Counted from the stretch's first letter, positions 24,920 to 34,696 are shown. The stretch: 64,000 nt of DNA from Dinoroseobacter sp. (GCA_017643385.1 JAEPNN010000001.1:519524-583523), one strand, 5' to 3'. Notes: generated from the letters alone by a model not told the origin. Numbers and translations are program-made.

Positions 24920-25855
24920 TTACGTTAACCAATTCAGCCCCACCAGTTGCTCACTCATTTCCCATAAACGTTTTTGCTTTTCTTTATCTAGGGCATGCTC
25001 AGACACGCTGGCGTCGCTGACAGGACCGCGTGTATCGCCGAAGCGTCCTGGGCCGTAATAAGAACCCCTTTTTGCTTCGCTTCCTGCGGCCGCGAGGACA
25101 GTGGGTGTTGCGCCAGCATCCAAATCTTGCGCTGCCAGTTTGTTCATGGTGCTCCAGAAAACCTTAAGAAACCCCGTCGGTCCGGTGCTTTGAAGGTTTG
25201 TGTCGGTATAGCCTGGATGACACGCTATACAGATTGCGTTGCTGCCAGCCGCTTGTAGGCGACGATCCAGTTCGAAAGCAAACATCAGGTTTGCCAATTT
25301 GGATTGAGTATAGGCCCTTGTGGGGGAGTAGTTTTGATCTGACATGAAGTCTTCTAGGTCAAGCGCGCGCCCTTTGTGAGCGATGCTAGACAATACGACG
25401 ATACGTCCACTCGCCGCTTCTACCCTCTCCAGCAATAAACCGGTCAACAAGAAGTGACCCAGATGGTTGGCGCCCATTTGCAGATCGAAGCCGTCTAACG
25501 TTTTTTCTTGAGGTGTCATCATGATCCCGGCGTTATTGATCAAACCATCGATCTTGTCGCCTCGTGTCTTGATATCGTCTGCAGCCTTTCGCACTGAAGA
25601 AAGATCACTTAAATCCAACTGAACCAATTGGACGTCGCCAGTACAGCTTTCTTTAAGTTGGCTGAGGGCAGATTTGCCCTTTGCCGTTGAGCGGCATGCC
25701 ATAATGATGTTTGCGCCGCGTGCGCCGAGCAGGCGCGCGGCAGCAAAACCAATTCCTGAGTTTGCGCCAGTTATGACATAAGTCTTCCCGTTCAGATCGG
25801 GTAGCTGAACTGGTTTCCAGTCGGAAAACCCAGATTGATTGATTTTCTTAGCCAT
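24920..25855 (-). CDS. Short-chain dehydrogenase/reductase (retinol dehydrogenase-like)
   Basis: 311 residues from ATG 25855; AGAGATGCACC precedes it. The longer frame to 26041 overlaps the divergent regulator and is not used. Classical SDR features are the TGANSGIGFAAARLLG nucleotide-binding motif, NNAGIM, and AYTQSKLANL (catalytic Tyr-x3-Lys). Most like the animal WWOX/RDH-type or plant protochlorophyllide-reductase-like SDRs, common in bacteria with unknown substrates. It is divergent from a TetR regulator, its probable repressor. Confidence 0.9.
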   Translation of the reverse strand: MAKKINQSGFSDWKPVQLPDLNGKTYVITGANSGIGFAAARLLGARGANIIMACRSTAKGKSALSQLKESCTGDVQLVQLDLSDLSSVRKAADDIKTRGDKIDGLINNAGIMMTPQEKTLDGFDLQMGANHLGHFLLTGLLLERVEAASGRIVVLSSIAHKGRALDLEDFMSDQNYSPTRAYTQSKLANLMFAFELDRRLQAAGSNAICIACHPGYTDTNLQSTGPTGFLKVFWSTMNKLAAQDLDAGATPTVLAAAGSEAKRGSYYGPGRFGDTRGPVSDASVSEHALDKEKQKRLWEMSEQLVGLNWLT

Positions 25856-25989
25856 GGTGCATCTCTTTTTCAGAACCGTCGCCTGACGGTTTTCGCTACA
25901 GGACCTACATGAAGACAGATAGACAAAGTTACGCTTTTCGTACATATGATAAGTTTGACAGCTCGTGTCAATAGAGCGAAACACGAAAC

Positions 25990-26562
25990 ATGAACGATCG
26001 AAAAGTGCAGATCTTGGACGCCGCTGGCATTGTTTTTTCACGCTATGGCGTCAGCAAGACGACTATGAATGACATCGCAAAAACTGCCGGCCTCGCACGA
26101 CAAACGCTTTATAACGAGTATCCCAACAAGGAAGCTGTTCTCCGGGCGGTGCTGCGTTATGGTGCAGAAAAAACGATGACGGCCGTCGATGCGAGATGGC
26201 TGGATCTGTCGGATCTTGGTGATAAGTTAGATGTATTTTTTGAGCTTGGACCGCTCCATTGGTACGATGCTGTTCAAAGCTCGCCCGAGATCGCAGACTT
26301 AATTGACGGCATCAATTCGATCGCTCAACAGGAACTTATCGAGCTTGCAAGTGAGTGGGTTCAGAAGTTCGCGGCTATGCTTGATCAATATTTAGCAGAT
26401 CGTTCCTTCTCAAACCTCGATGCAAAAGAGCTTGCGGACTTTGTGTATTCCACAAGCATGAATGCAAAATACAATGCAAAGGACCGGACCGTTCTGGAGG
26501 ATCGTTTAAAGGTCCTGAAGATGACCGTTTTATCACTGATCTCTTCTGCCAATATCTCATAG
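25990..26562 (+). CDS. TetR-family transcriptional regulator
   Basis: 190 residues. N-terminal TetR helix-turn-helix: ILDAAGIVFSRYGVSKTTMN, DIAKTAGLARQTLYNEYPNK, then EAVLRAVL. The C-terminal ligand domain is divergent. It lies 134 bases from the SDR gene in the opposite direction and probably controls it. The ATG at 25990 is the first in frame. Confidence 0.88.
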   Translation: MNDRKVQILDAAGIVFSRYGVSKTTMNDIAKTAGLARQTLYNEYPNKEAVLRAVLRYGAEKTMTAVDARWLDLSDLGDKLDVFFELGPLHWYDAVQSSPEIADLIDGINSIAQQELIELASEWVQKFAAMLDQYLADRSFSNLDAKELADFVYSTSMNAKYNAKDRTVLEDRLKVLKMTVLSLISSANIS

Positions 26563-26713
26563 GTCGCCGGGTTCACAAAAACACTTGGTTCGCGAATGAG
26601 GTATCAGCGGACATGCGCGAAACTTTTCCGCAACGTCGTCTGCTCCTCTGGAGCGGATGAATGGGTCAAGACTGCAGACGTAGGAAGGTTTGCAAGGCCC
26701 GCGTTCGTTAGAA

Positions 26714-27874
26714 CTACCATACCTCTTTGTACAAGCCGATGATGTCTTCCGCTGTCGGGATGCGGGGATTGTTTGCTGGCGAACCAGATGCAAGCGCTTG
26801 TTCTGCCATAAGTGCGAACATTGGCTCATCCGCATCATGGCCAAGGTCTGACGGGCTTGGTACGGACAAATCCTGATTGAGCTTACGCAAGCCGTCCACA
26901 AGTTTGAAGCAGGCGGTGGCTTTGGTATCCTTTTCGCCCGCCAGCCCCATGACGCGCGCGCAATTGGCGTAACGCTCAGGCGCAGCCTCTACTGAAAAAG
27001 CCGTGATGGTAGGCAATAACATCGCGTTCGAAAGCCCGTGGGCCACGTGAAAATGTGCTCCGATCGGGCGGCTCATCCCGTGAACCAGTGCGACCGAGGC
27101 GTTTGAGAAGGCCATCCCGGCCTGAGATGCTGCAAACATCAGGGCTTCGCGGGCCTCTGCGTCAGAGGGGTCATTATACGCGCGCCTCACGTGATCCGTA
27201 ATAAGCGGCATGGCCGACAGCGCAAAGGAGTCGGTATAAGGAAAAGACTTGCGGCTGACATAGGCCTCAATGGCGTGGGTCAGGCTATCGACTGCTGTAT
27301 CGGCGGTGATACGAGCGGGTTTTGTTACAGTGAATGTCCAGTCGATAAGTGCGGCAGTCGCCACGCACGCAAGGCCTGAAAGATTGTATTTCTCAGGGCT
27401 TTTTGTGTCTGTGATGACGCACCACCGCGTCAGCTCGGATCCCGTGCCACCTGTCGTTGGGATCAAGATTATTGGCACACCGCAGCGATCGATTTGGACT
27501 GGGGCTTTGTAGTCACGTACATGACCGGGATTGACAGCCATGAACGAGACCGCCTTCGCGGTGTCCATCGGGCTACCGCCGCCAAAGCCGATTACACAGT
27601 CATAGTCGCCTGATCGAAAGTCCGAAAGAGCAGCATCAACGCACACATCGGTGGGATCTTCTACGACCTGATCAAAGACGCCCCAACGCAACTTCGCCCG
27701 ATCTAAAACGTCGGTCAGTCGACCTAAATGCAACTGGGCTACCGTTGGGTCGGTTACAACCAACGGAGCGGAAAGGCCGAGTTGAAGCAACACGTCCGCT
27801 GTTTCGTCTGCTACGCCAGCGCCCAAACGGATAATGCGCGGGGATTGTACTCGCCCGATAGTTCCAGTCTTCAT
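26714..27874 (-). CDS. Iron-containing alcohol dehydrogenase
   Basis: 386 residues from ATG 27874, which is preceded by a strong GGAGGA site 6 bases upstream. Group III ADH features: GFGGGSPMDTAKAVSF for NAD binding, PTTGGTGSELTRW, and metal-binding Asp and His residues in TAVDSLTHAIEAYVS and VHGMSRPIGAHFHVAHGLSN. These enzymes oxidise primary alcohols or diols or reduce aldehydes. It runs in the same direction as the molybdenum hydroxylase operon and starts about 270 bases after coxM, separated by a strong hairpin. An aldehyde made here could feed that hydroxylase; this is inference. Confidence 0.9.
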   Translation of the reverse strand: MKTGTIGRVQSPRIIRLGAGVADETADVLLQLGLSAPLVVTDPTVAQLHLGRLTDVLDRAKLRWGVFDQVVEDPTDVCVDAALSDFRSGDYDCVIGFGGGSPMDTAKAVSFMAVNPGHVRDYKAPVQIDRCGVPIILIPTTGGTGSELTRWCVITDTKSPEKYNLSGLACVATAALIDWTFTVTKPARITADTAVDSLTHAIEAYVSRKSFPYTDSFALSAMPLITDHVRRAYNDPSDAEAREALMFAASQAGMAFSNASVALVHGMSRPIGAHFHVAHGLSNAMLLPTITAFSVEAAPERYANCARVMGLAGEKDTKATACFKLVDGLRKLNQDLSVPSPSDLGHDADEPMFALMAEQALASGSPANNPRIPTAEDIIGLYKEVW

Positions 27875-28105
27875 CAGAAGTCCTCCTTGGACAAAAGAAG
27901 CCCAGGCCCTGGAAGCGAACAAGGGAAAATCGTAGCGGCGATTGAAAGAAAGATGGACAGACTTTCAGGGCGGCCGTTTCCGCCACTTTGCCGATATTTT
28001 GGGGTAAAAAGCTTGGTGCCGGTTTTTCCGCCGAATACGTTGTCCAAATGAAACGCTGACTTTCGACGCCAGACTTTGGTTCCAATCGCGGCCTTGGGGG
28101 GGGAT

Positions 28106-28138
28106 GTTGTGCAACCGCGTTCGCCGGCTGCACAACAG
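28106..28138. terminator. Hairpin after coxM (probable terminator)
   Basis: Perfect 9-base arms TGTTGTGCA (28106-28114) and TGCACAACA (28130-28138) with a 15-base GC-rich loop. It lies 8 bases beyond the coxM stop on the minus strand. On that strand a C-tract follows rather than a T-tract, so termination may be weak or factor-dependent. It separates the cox operon from the alcohol dehydrogenase gene. Confidence 0.5.
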
Positions 28139-28146
28139 TGTTTTCT

Positions 28147-28944
28147 TTATCCTGCCTTCGAAACGGCGCGTTCGGCCATCACGTTGACAAGATGTGCCCG
28201 GTAGGCAGCGCTCGCATGCATGTCATTCAACACGCCCTCTTGGGAGGTCGTTGCACCTGCCGCAGAAGCAACTGAGAAATCCGACGCAAGCGCGCTCTCC
28301 ATGCCATCATGACGGAACACACCGTCCTCTCCAGCACCTGTTACGGCCACTCGCACGTTACCCCCTGTCTCAGCGACGAAGACCCCGACCATCGCGTAGC
28401 GCGACGCAGGGTTCGGAAACTTTGCGTAAGCGGCGCGCGTTGGCACAGGAAAGCGGATAGCGGTGATGATCTCGCCATCGTCAAGCGCTGTCGAGAACAT
28501 ACCCTCGAAGAAGTCATCCGCGGCAATCTCGCGCCTGTCAGTCACGACCGTCGCCCCCAGCCCCAGCACTGCGGCTGGGTAGTCTGCGGCTGGGTCGTTG
28601 TTGGCTACGGATCCTCCGATGGTACCCATCGACCGCACGGCTGGATCACCAATCCCACCAGCAAGCGCTGCAAGACCCGGAATGTGGGCCTTTACGTCTG
28701 CATTGCCTGCCACGTCGGCATGACGCGTTGCAGCGCCAATGGTGATCGTTCCATCCCCGACCGTCACGCCCTGCATGCCAGCGATGCCACGCACGTCCAC
28801 CAGGTCGCTTGGAGAGGCAAGGTGCTGCTTCATCGTCGGCAGAAGCGTCTGCCCCCCGGCAAGCACCGCACCTTCGCTTGCCCCTGACAGAGCAGCAACA
28901 GCATCCTGTACGGAGGCGGCTTTATGATATTTGGTCTCATACAT
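28147..28944 (-). CDS. coxM: Molybdenum hydroxylase FAD-binding subunit (CoxM-like)
   Basis: 265 residues. FAD-binding motifs of the CO dehydrogenase/xanthine oxidase medium subunit: AVLAGGQTLLPTMKQ near residue 28 and GTIGGSVANNDPAADYPAAV near 105. The protein transfers electrons from the [2Fe-2S] subunit to a quinone or other acceptor. It follows coxL by 11 bases and is the last gene of the S-L-M set. Confidence 0.92.
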   Translation of the reverse strand: MYETKYHKAASVQDAVAALSGASEGAVLAGGQTLLPTMKQHLASPSDLVDVRGIAGMQGVTVGDGTITIGAATRHADVAGNADVKAHIPGLAALAGGIGDPAVRSMGTIGGSVANNDPAADYPAAVLGLGATVVTDRREIAADDFFEGMFSTALDDGEIITAIRFPVPTRAAYAKFPNPASRYAMVGVFVAETGGNVRVAVTGAGEDGVFRHDGMESALASDFSVASAAGATTSQEGVLNDMHASAAYRAHLVNVMAERAVSKAG

Positions 28945-28955
28945 CTCGCGTCTCC

Positions 28956-31316
28956 TTATTCCGCTGCCATTGGCATTTTAGCGCTCTGCAGCGCGGTCCA
29001 AACAGCCTGAGGTGTGGCAGGCATTTGCAGGTTATCGGTGCCGATCGCATCGATGATCGCGTTGATCACCGCCGGCGGTGCACCGATCGCCCCAGCCTCG
29101 CCGCAGCCTTTCAGGCCAAGCGGGTTGTTTGGCGAAGGTGTGCATCCGTGGCTCACTGTGTAGCTTGGCACGTCTGCCGCACGCGGCATCTGATAATCCA
29201 TGTAGGACCCGGTCAGAAGCTGGCCGCTGTCATCATAGACAACGCCTTCGTGCAGCGCCTGGCCAATGCCTTGTGTGATCCCACCGTGAACCTGACCTTC
29301 TACAATCATCGGGTTGATGATCGTTCCAAAGTCATCGGCCGCCGTGAACTGCACGATTTCAGTCACGCCGGTATCAGGATCAACCTCCACTTCGCAAATC
29401 AGAGCCCCTGATGGGAACGAGAAGTTCACGGGGTCGAAGAAGGACGTTTCCTTCAAGCCTGGCTCCATCCCCTCAGGCAGATTGTGCGCTGTGTAGGCTG
29501 CAAGTCCGACTTCGTGCCAACCCATCGTCTTGTCGGTTCCAGCGACCTTTGCTTCGCCGCCTTCAATGACAATGTCCACTTCAGAGGCTTCGAGCACATG
29601 TGCCGCGATCTGCTTGGCTTTGATCTCAACTTTGTCGAGTGCCTTCATAACGGCGCTCATTCCGACAGGGCCAGAGCGGGAGCCATAGGTGCCCATTCCA
29701 AACTGCACCTTGTCTGTATCGCCGTGGACGATTGAGACACTGTCGATTGGCAAACCGAAGCGGTCCGCGACCAGCTGCGCAAACGTGGTTTCATGCCCCT
29801 GACCGTGGCTGTGACACCCGGTGAGAACCTCGACCGTACCAACGGGGTTGACCCGAACTTCGGCAGACTCCCACAGACCAACGCCCGCGCCCAGCGAACC
29901 AGCGGCTGCTGACGGTGCAAGCCCACAGGCCTCGACAAAGGTCGAATATCCAATCCCGCGCAGCTTCCCTCGTCCGGCCGCTTCGGCCTTGCGTGCTGCA
30001 AACCCGGATACGTTTGCCGCGTCCTGCGCCATATCGAGCAGAGCATCGTAGTCGCCGCTGTCATACTGAAGCAAGACTTGCGTCTGATAGGGGAACTCCT
30101 TCACGAAGTTCCTCCGACGCAGCTCGGCTGGATCCATGCCCATCTCGCGCGCGGCTGTCTCCATCATGCGCTCGATCATGTAGGTCGCTTCAGGACGTCC
30201 CGCGCCGCGGTAGGCATCGACCGGAACAGTATTGGTATGGACCGCACGGACCGTGCCGTAGATGGCCGGAATATCGTAGGTGCCAGACCAAAGCGTCCCG
30301 TACAGATAGGTCGGCGTCGCAGTTGCAAAGAGCGACACATAGGCGCCAATATTTGCAATTGTGTCGACATGGAAGCCGACGATCTTTCCGTCAGCGTCAA
30401 AGCCCATCTTGGCGGTGGTCACATGATCGCGTCCATGCGCATCTGTCATGAACGCTTCGGATCTGTCCGAGGTCCACTTCACCGACCGACCGGTTTTCAT
30501 CGATGCCCAAAGGCAAGCGATTTCTTCCGGATAAATATAGATCTTTGATCCAAACCCACCGCCAACATCCGGGGCGATCACCCGCAGCTTGTGTTCCGGG
30601 GCCACCTGATAAAACGCGCTCAGAACAAGCCGCGCCACGTGTGGGTTCTGGCTGGTCGTGTATAGCGTGTAATGATCCTCCGCCTCATCGTAGACGGCAA
30701 CCGCACTGCGCGGCTCCATCGCATTTGGGCTCAGGCGATTGTTGGTAATATCAATCTGCGTAACGTGATGTGCGCCCGACATCGCCGCATCAGTCTTTTC
30801 CTCGTCTCCGATTTCCCAATTGAAGATAAGGTTGCCTGGCACATTTTCGTGCACTTGATGAGCATCGGTCTCCAGCGCGTGATCTGCAAAAACCGTCGCT
30901 GGCAGTTCGTCATAGCTTACCGATACTTTTTCAGCCGCACGTCGCGCCAGATCCTGGCTTTCTGCGACGACAATGGCCACTGCATCGCCGACATAACGCG
31001 CGAATTCGGTGACCATGGGGTTCCAGACCCCGCACTGCATGGGATTGCCGTCCTTTGAGGTGATCGCCCAGCCGGTGATGATGTCGCCGATCCCGTCCGC
31101 TTTCAATTCAGGGCCTGTATGGACTGCAATGACGCCTTCCATGGCTTCAGCTGCAGAAGCATCAATGCCTGTGACTTTTGCACTAGCATGGGGGCTGCGC
31201 ACGAACGCGGCATAGGCCTGATTTTCCATCCGGATGTCGTCGGTGTACTTGCCTTTACCAGTGATGAAACGCTTGTCTTCCTTACGCGCAACGCGCGCGC
31301 CAATTCCGTCAGTCAT
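28956..31316 (-). CDS. coxL: Form II CO dehydrogenase-like molybdenum hydroxylase large subunit
   Basis: 786 residues. Holds the molybdopterin cytosine dinucleotide cofactor: PDVGGGFGSKIYIYPEE, the active-site loop VDAYRGAGRPEATYM near residue 368, QGHETTFAQ, and near the C-terminus GLKGCGEAGAIGAPPAV with the catalytic Glu. AYRGAGR marks form II enzymes; true form I CO dehydrogenases carry AYxCSFR. Form II proteins oxidise aldehydes, purines or other heterocycles, and CO oxidation is doubtful. Gene order coxS-coxL-coxM is also that of form II clusters. Confidence 0.93.
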   Translation of the reverse strand: MTDGIGARVARKEDKRFITGKGKYTDDIRMENQAYAAFVRSPHASAKVTGIDASAAEAMEGVIAVHTGPELKADGIGDIITGWAITSKDGNPMQCGVWNPMVTEFARYVGDAVAIVVAESQDLARRAAEKVSVSYDELPATVFADHALETDAHQVHENVPGNLIFNWEIGDEEKTDAAMSGAHHVTQIDITNNRLSPNAMEPRSAVAVYDEAEDHYTLYTTSQNPHVARLVLSAFYQVAPEHKLRVIAPDVGGGFGSKIYIYPEEIACLWASMKTGRSVKWTSDRSEAFMTDAHGRDHVTTAKMGFDADGKIVGFHVDTIANIGAYVSLFATATPTYLYGTLWSGTYDIPAIYGTVRAVHTNTVPVDAYRGAGRPEATYMIERMMETAAREMGMDPAELRRRNFVKEFPYQTQVLLQYDSGDYDALLDMAQDAANVSGFAARKAEAAGRGKLRGIGYSTFVEACGLAPSAAAGSLGAGVGLWESAEVRVNPVGTVEVLTGCHSHGQGHETTFAQLVADRFGLPIDSVSIVHGDTDKVQFGMGTYGSRSGPVGMSAVMKALDKVEIKAKQIAAHVLEASEVDIVIEGGEAKVAGTDKTMGWHEVGLAAYTAHNLPEGMEPGLKETSFFDPVNFSFPSGALICEVEVDPDTGVTEIVQFTAADDFGTIINPMIVEGQVHGGITQGIGQALHEGVVYDDSGQLLTGSYMDYQMPRAADVPSYTVSHGCTPSPNNPLGLKGCGEAGAIGAPPAVINAIIDAIGTDNLQMPATPQAVWTALQSAKMPMAAE

Positions 31317-31327
31317 GAACGTCTCCC

Positions 31328-31825
31328 TTATTCTGCGGCTTTGGCCATGTCGGCCATTGTTCCCGCCGCATCTTCGATGGCTTTTACGATGTTGTGGTAG
31401 CCGGTGCAGCGGCAGATATTGCCTTCCAGCTCTTCTCGAATTGCTTCTTCCGTCAGGTCTTTTCCGTCGGCTTGGAAACGGTTCACCATATCAATTCCCG
31501 ACATGATCATACCCGGCGTACAGAAGCCGCACTGCAAGCCGTGATGTGTGTTGAACGCCGCTTGCATCGGGTGCAGATCGCCACCGTTTGCAATGCCTTC
31601 GATTGTCGTTACGTCGGCGCCATCCAGCGACGCCGCCAAAGTTGTGCAGGACTTCACAGCGCGACCATCGACATGAACCACACAGGCCCCGCACTGACTG
31701 GTATCGCACCCGACGTGGGTGCCCGTCAGGCGAAGATCTTCGCGCAGAAACTCCGATAGCAGTGTTGTGTCCGGCACATCCCGGCTTACGGCCTTCCCGT
31801 TCACCGTCATTTTGACGTTGTTCAT
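31328..31825 (-). CDS. coxS: Molybdenum hydroxylase [2Fe-2S] subunit (CoxS-like)
   Basis: 165 residues from ATG 31825 ([13 protein letters not shown]), preceded by GGGAGGAG. Two [2Fe-2S] centres are visible: plant-ferredoxin type in [16 protein letters not shown] and the alpha-helical type in [11 protein letters not shown] with [12 protein letters not shown]. Small electron-transfer subunit of the CoxSLM complex. It is separated from coxL by 11 bases. A longer frame to 31867 lacks support. Confidence 0.94.
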   Translation of the reverse strand: MNNVKMTVNGKAVSRDVPDTTLLSEFLREDLRLTGTHVGCDTSQCGACVVHVDGRAVKSCTTLAASLDGADVTTIEGIANGGDLHPMQAAFNTHHGLQCGFCTPGMIMSGIDMVNRFQADGKDLTEEAIREELEGNICRCTGYHNIVKAIEDAAGTMADMAKAAE

Positions 31826-31882
31826 TTGCTCCTCCCTTTTGGCGGACAAGATGTCCGCACATGACATGTTGCGCCCGGTTTC

Positions 31883-32344
31883 TTATCCAGCCTTATCTGG
31901 CTGATTTTCGTTGAGATGGGCTTGGAAATTATCAAAGAATTTTGCGGCAAGCTTGCGCGCCGTCGAGTCGATTAGTCTGCTCCCAATCTGGGCTAACTTG
32001 CCCCCGACCGTTGCGTTTACGACGTAGGACAAAATGGTTTCGTTTCCGTCCGCCGCGAGAGTGACGTCCGCGCCGCCTTTGGCAAATCCTGCCACCCCGC
32101 CAGAGCCTTCGCCCTGAATGGTATAGCTGGCAGGCGGATTTATATTTGTTAGCTCGACATCGCCTGCGAATTTGGCTCTCACAGGCCCTATTTTCTGCAC
32201 CACGATGGCCGATAACTCGGTATCTGAAGTTCTCTCAAGTTCTGTGCAGCCGGGAATACAAGCCCGCAAAACGTCTTCATCGTTCAGCGCATGCCAGACC
32301 ACATCGCGTGGGGCGGCAATCCGGTATTCGCCGGTCATATCCAT
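31883..32344 (-). CDS. coxG: CoxG-like SRPBCC family protein
   Basis: 153 residues from ATG 32344 (MDMTGEYRIAAPRDVVWHAL), with GGGAGGAAG upstream. SRPBCC/CoxG fold: ACIPGCTELE, IVVQKIGPVRAKFAGDVEL, GGKLAQIGSRLID. In form I CO dehydrogenase operons CoxG helps anchor the enzyme at the membrane. Here it precedes coxS by 57 bases and could have the same membrane-recruitment role. The protein lacks a C-terminal membrane helix and ends in a charged tail. Confidence 0.88.
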   Translation of the reverse strand: MDMTGEYRIAAPRDVVWHALNDEDVLRACIPGCTELERTSDTELSAIVVQKIGPVRAKFAGDVELTNINPPASYTIQGEGSGGVAGFAKGGADVTLAADGNETILSYVVNATVGGKLAQIGSRLIDSTARKLAAKFFDNFQAHLNENQPDKAG

Positions 32345-32417
32345 GCTGGGCTTCCTCCCTGGAACCTTGCTGGGACTCAAGTTAGTGTATTTGACACCAA
32401 GGCAATAGCAATCGTTT

Positions 32418-33668
32418 TCAGTAGTTCTTTTCCGATTGCATAGAGCCGCGGCGACTTTGGGTGAGGAACCTGTCACGCAGATCTGGTTGGCCAAGGGTCT
32501 CGGATAATGTCTGGAAGCTATCCAGAGAGTGGCAACCATGCATACTGTCGACATGTTCCAAAAGGGTCGTGATACCGCGCGCGCGCGGAGCAAACCCATC
32601 CCAGCGCAGTAGAGGATTGAGCCAGATAACTTTTTTGGCGCTTCGCGACAGACGCGCCGCTTCGCGTTCCAAAAGGTCGATATCGCCGCGTTCTAGGCCG
32701 TCGGTGATCAGTAGCACAAAAGCCCCGGACCCAAGCACTCGGCGCGACCACTCCTTGTTGAACTTTTCAAGTGCCGCTCCGATACGTGTGCCGCCTTCCC
32801 AATCCTTGGCCTCGCGACCGATCAATCCCATCGCAATATCGGGATCGTTCATGCGCAGAGCACGTGTCACATTGGTCAGTCTGGTTCCAAAGGTGAACGC
32901 ATGAACATGACCAAACTGTCTGGTGGGCGCATGTGCGACCGCATGCAGGAAGTGCAGAACCATTCGGGAATAGACTGACATTGAACCGGAAATATCGCAC
33001 AATGCTATCAGATCGGGAGGCCGCACCCGTTGCGATCTGCGCGCGATCTCCTGAATTTCTCCGCCCCTCTTACGGGCTGCGCGTAAGGTGGCACGTGCAT
33101 CTGGGCGCGAGCCGTAGCGAGACGGTTTGTTTCGGCGGGTGCGCAGAGGTTTGACCGACAGATTAAGCAGACGCACCGCTTGTTCCGCCTCTGCCAGTTC
33201 AGCTGCGCTCATTTGTTCGAAGTCTTTACGTTTGATGATTTCAGTATCCGACCACGTCAGAAGCGATTGCTGGATCAATTCTTCCGCTGGTTTCTGCTCG
33301 CGCTTCTTTGGGGGGGCGCCCATGGCATCCTCTGCCCGGCGTTGTGCCGCACCCGGATCGGGAGGTGGCGCATCGTCTTGTAGCAAAGGGGAAAGCATAT
33401 GCATCAGGCTTTCAAGGAATTCAGGGTCCCGCCAGAACATCGAGAATACCTGATGAAAGACTTCAAGGTGATCGGCTCGTGTAATGAGGGTGGCGCGCAG
33501 AATATGGTAGAAATCGATGCGATGCGAAAATCCCAGCGTATCGATTGCACGGATAGCTGTCTCGACTTGCCCGCTGCCGACCTTGACCCCGGCCTTGCGG
33601 AGCGCCCGCGCGAAATGGACGATATTTTCAACAAGTTTTCCGTCAGGCAGCGGCGCATGATGCGTCAT
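32418..33668 (-). CDS. coxE: VWA-domain protein, CoxE-like
   Basis: 416 residues. N-terminal helical part (LVENIVHFARALRKAGVKVG) and a C-terminal von Willebrand A domain with MIDAS motif LCDISGSMSVYSRM near residue 235 and a later ITDGLERGDIDLL. CoxE-type proteins work with a MoxR AAA+ ATPase in maturation of molybdenum hydroxylases, including cluster or sulfido-ligand assembly. The ATG overlaps the moxR stop by 4 bases. Confidence 0.9.
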   Translation of the reverse strand: MTHHAPLPDGKLVENIVHFARALRKAGVKVGSGQVETAIRAIDTLGFSHRIDFYHILRATLITRADHLEVFHQVFSMFWRDPEFLESLMHMLSPLLQDDAPPPDPGAAQRRAEDAMGAPPKKREQKPAEELIQQSLLTWSDTEIIKRKDFEQMSAAELAEAEQAVRLLNLSVKPLRTRRNKPSRYGSRPDARATLRAARKRGGEIQEIARRSQRVRPPDLIALCDISGSMSVYSRMVLHFLHAVAHAPTRQFGHVHAFTFGTRLTNVTRALRMNDPDIAMGLIGREAKDWEGGTRIGAALEKFNKEWSRRVLGSGAFVLLITDGLERGDIDLLEREAARLSRSAKKVIWLNPLLRWDGFAPRARGITTLLEHVDSMHGCHSLDSFQTLSETLGQPDLRDRFLTQSRRGSMQSEKNY

Positions 33669-34582
33669 GCTTCGGCGCTCGCCAATCTTGCTTTGGTTTC
33701 GTTCAGAATTCGAGTCGTTTCCGAGCCAGCGATCCGGGCAATATCATCCTGATATTTCAGCAGCGCCCCCATCGTGTCGGTGATCACATCAGGCGACAAA
33801 GCCACAGCATTGAGGGCAACAAGACAACGCGCCCAGTCGATGCTTTCAGCCACGCCCGGAGATTTAAACAAGTCTTGCTGTCGTAGTCCGTGAACGAAAG
33901 CAACGATCTCCGCAGATAAAGAGTGCGTCGCCTCGGGAACGCGTTTCTGAAGGATTTCCAGTTCACGTTCGAATTCGGGGTAGTTGACCCAATGATACAG
34001 GCACCGACGTTTCAAGGCGTCATGAACCTCACGGGTCCGGTTTGAGGTCAAAATGACGATCGGTGGTTCAGCGGCTTTAACAGTCCCGATCTCCGGAATC
34101 GTCACCTGAAAATCGGATAGAAGTTCAAGTAGAAACGCCTCAAAGGGTTCGTCGGTCCTGTCGACTTCGTCAATCAACAGAACGGGTGGCCCATTTTCGT
34201 CCGGTTCAAGCGCTTCAAGCAAGGGACGACGGATCAAGTATGCGTCCGAATAAAGCTCGGTTTGCAGGGCTTCTCTATCCCTGTTCCCGATCGCCTCTGC
34301 GGTACGGATGGCGATCATTTGCCCGGCAAAGTTCCATTCATAGATTGCCGTTGCTGCGTCGAGACCCTCGTAGCATTGCAGTCGGATCAGGCGACGACCA
34401 AGCGCAGCGGCCATTGCTTTGGCGATCTCAGTCTTGCCAACGCCAGCCTCGCCTTCGAGGAAAAGTGGCTTTCCCAGCGCCATAGATAAGAAAGCAACCG
34501 TCCCAAGATCGCGTCCACAGACGTAGTTCTCTTGCTCGAGCAGAACGATGGTCTGATCAATGCTTTTTGGCGGTTCCTGCAC
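33665..34582 (-). CDS. coxD: MoxR-family AAA+ ATPase, CoxD-like
   Basis: 305 residues, GTG start at 34582 with GGAGGAC upstream. Walker A GEAGVGKTEIAKAMA, Walker B PPVLLIDEVDRTDEPFEAF, sensor 1 in VILTSNRTREVHDALKRRC with the arginine finger region. First gene of the operon moxR-coxE-coxG-coxS-coxL-coxM. With CoxE it is expected to act as a chaperone pair for the molybdenum enzyme. A divergent promoter region of 114 bases separates it from the XdhC-like gene. Confidence 0.9.
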   Translation of the reverse strand: MQEPPKSIDQTIVLLEQENYVCGRDLGTVAFLSMALGKPLFLEGEAGVGKTEIAKAMAAALGRRLIRLQCYEGLDAATAIYEWNFAGQMIAIRTAEAIGNRDREALQTELYSDAYLIRRPLLEALEPDENGPPVLLIDEVDRTDEPFEAFLLELLSDFQVTIPEIGTVKAAEPPIVILTSNRTREVHDALKRRCLYHWVNYPEFERELEILQKRVPEATHSLSAEIVAFVHGLRQQDLFKSPGVAESIDWARCLVALNAVALSPDVITDTMGALLKYQDDIARIAGSETTRILNETKARLASAEA

Positions 34583-34696
34583 GGTGTCCTCCCGTCATCG
34601 TCTTCCATTGATCTATTGCGCAGCACCCTACCTGTCCATGGTCCGGCGGGTTCATGCTTGCCTCTGGAATTTGATGAGGTCATTGTTTGCGCGCTC

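Noticed and set aside
28956..31316. True CO dehydrogenase (form I)
   Set aside because: The active-site loop is AYRGAGR, not AYxCSFR, and gene order is S-L-M; form II is the better call.
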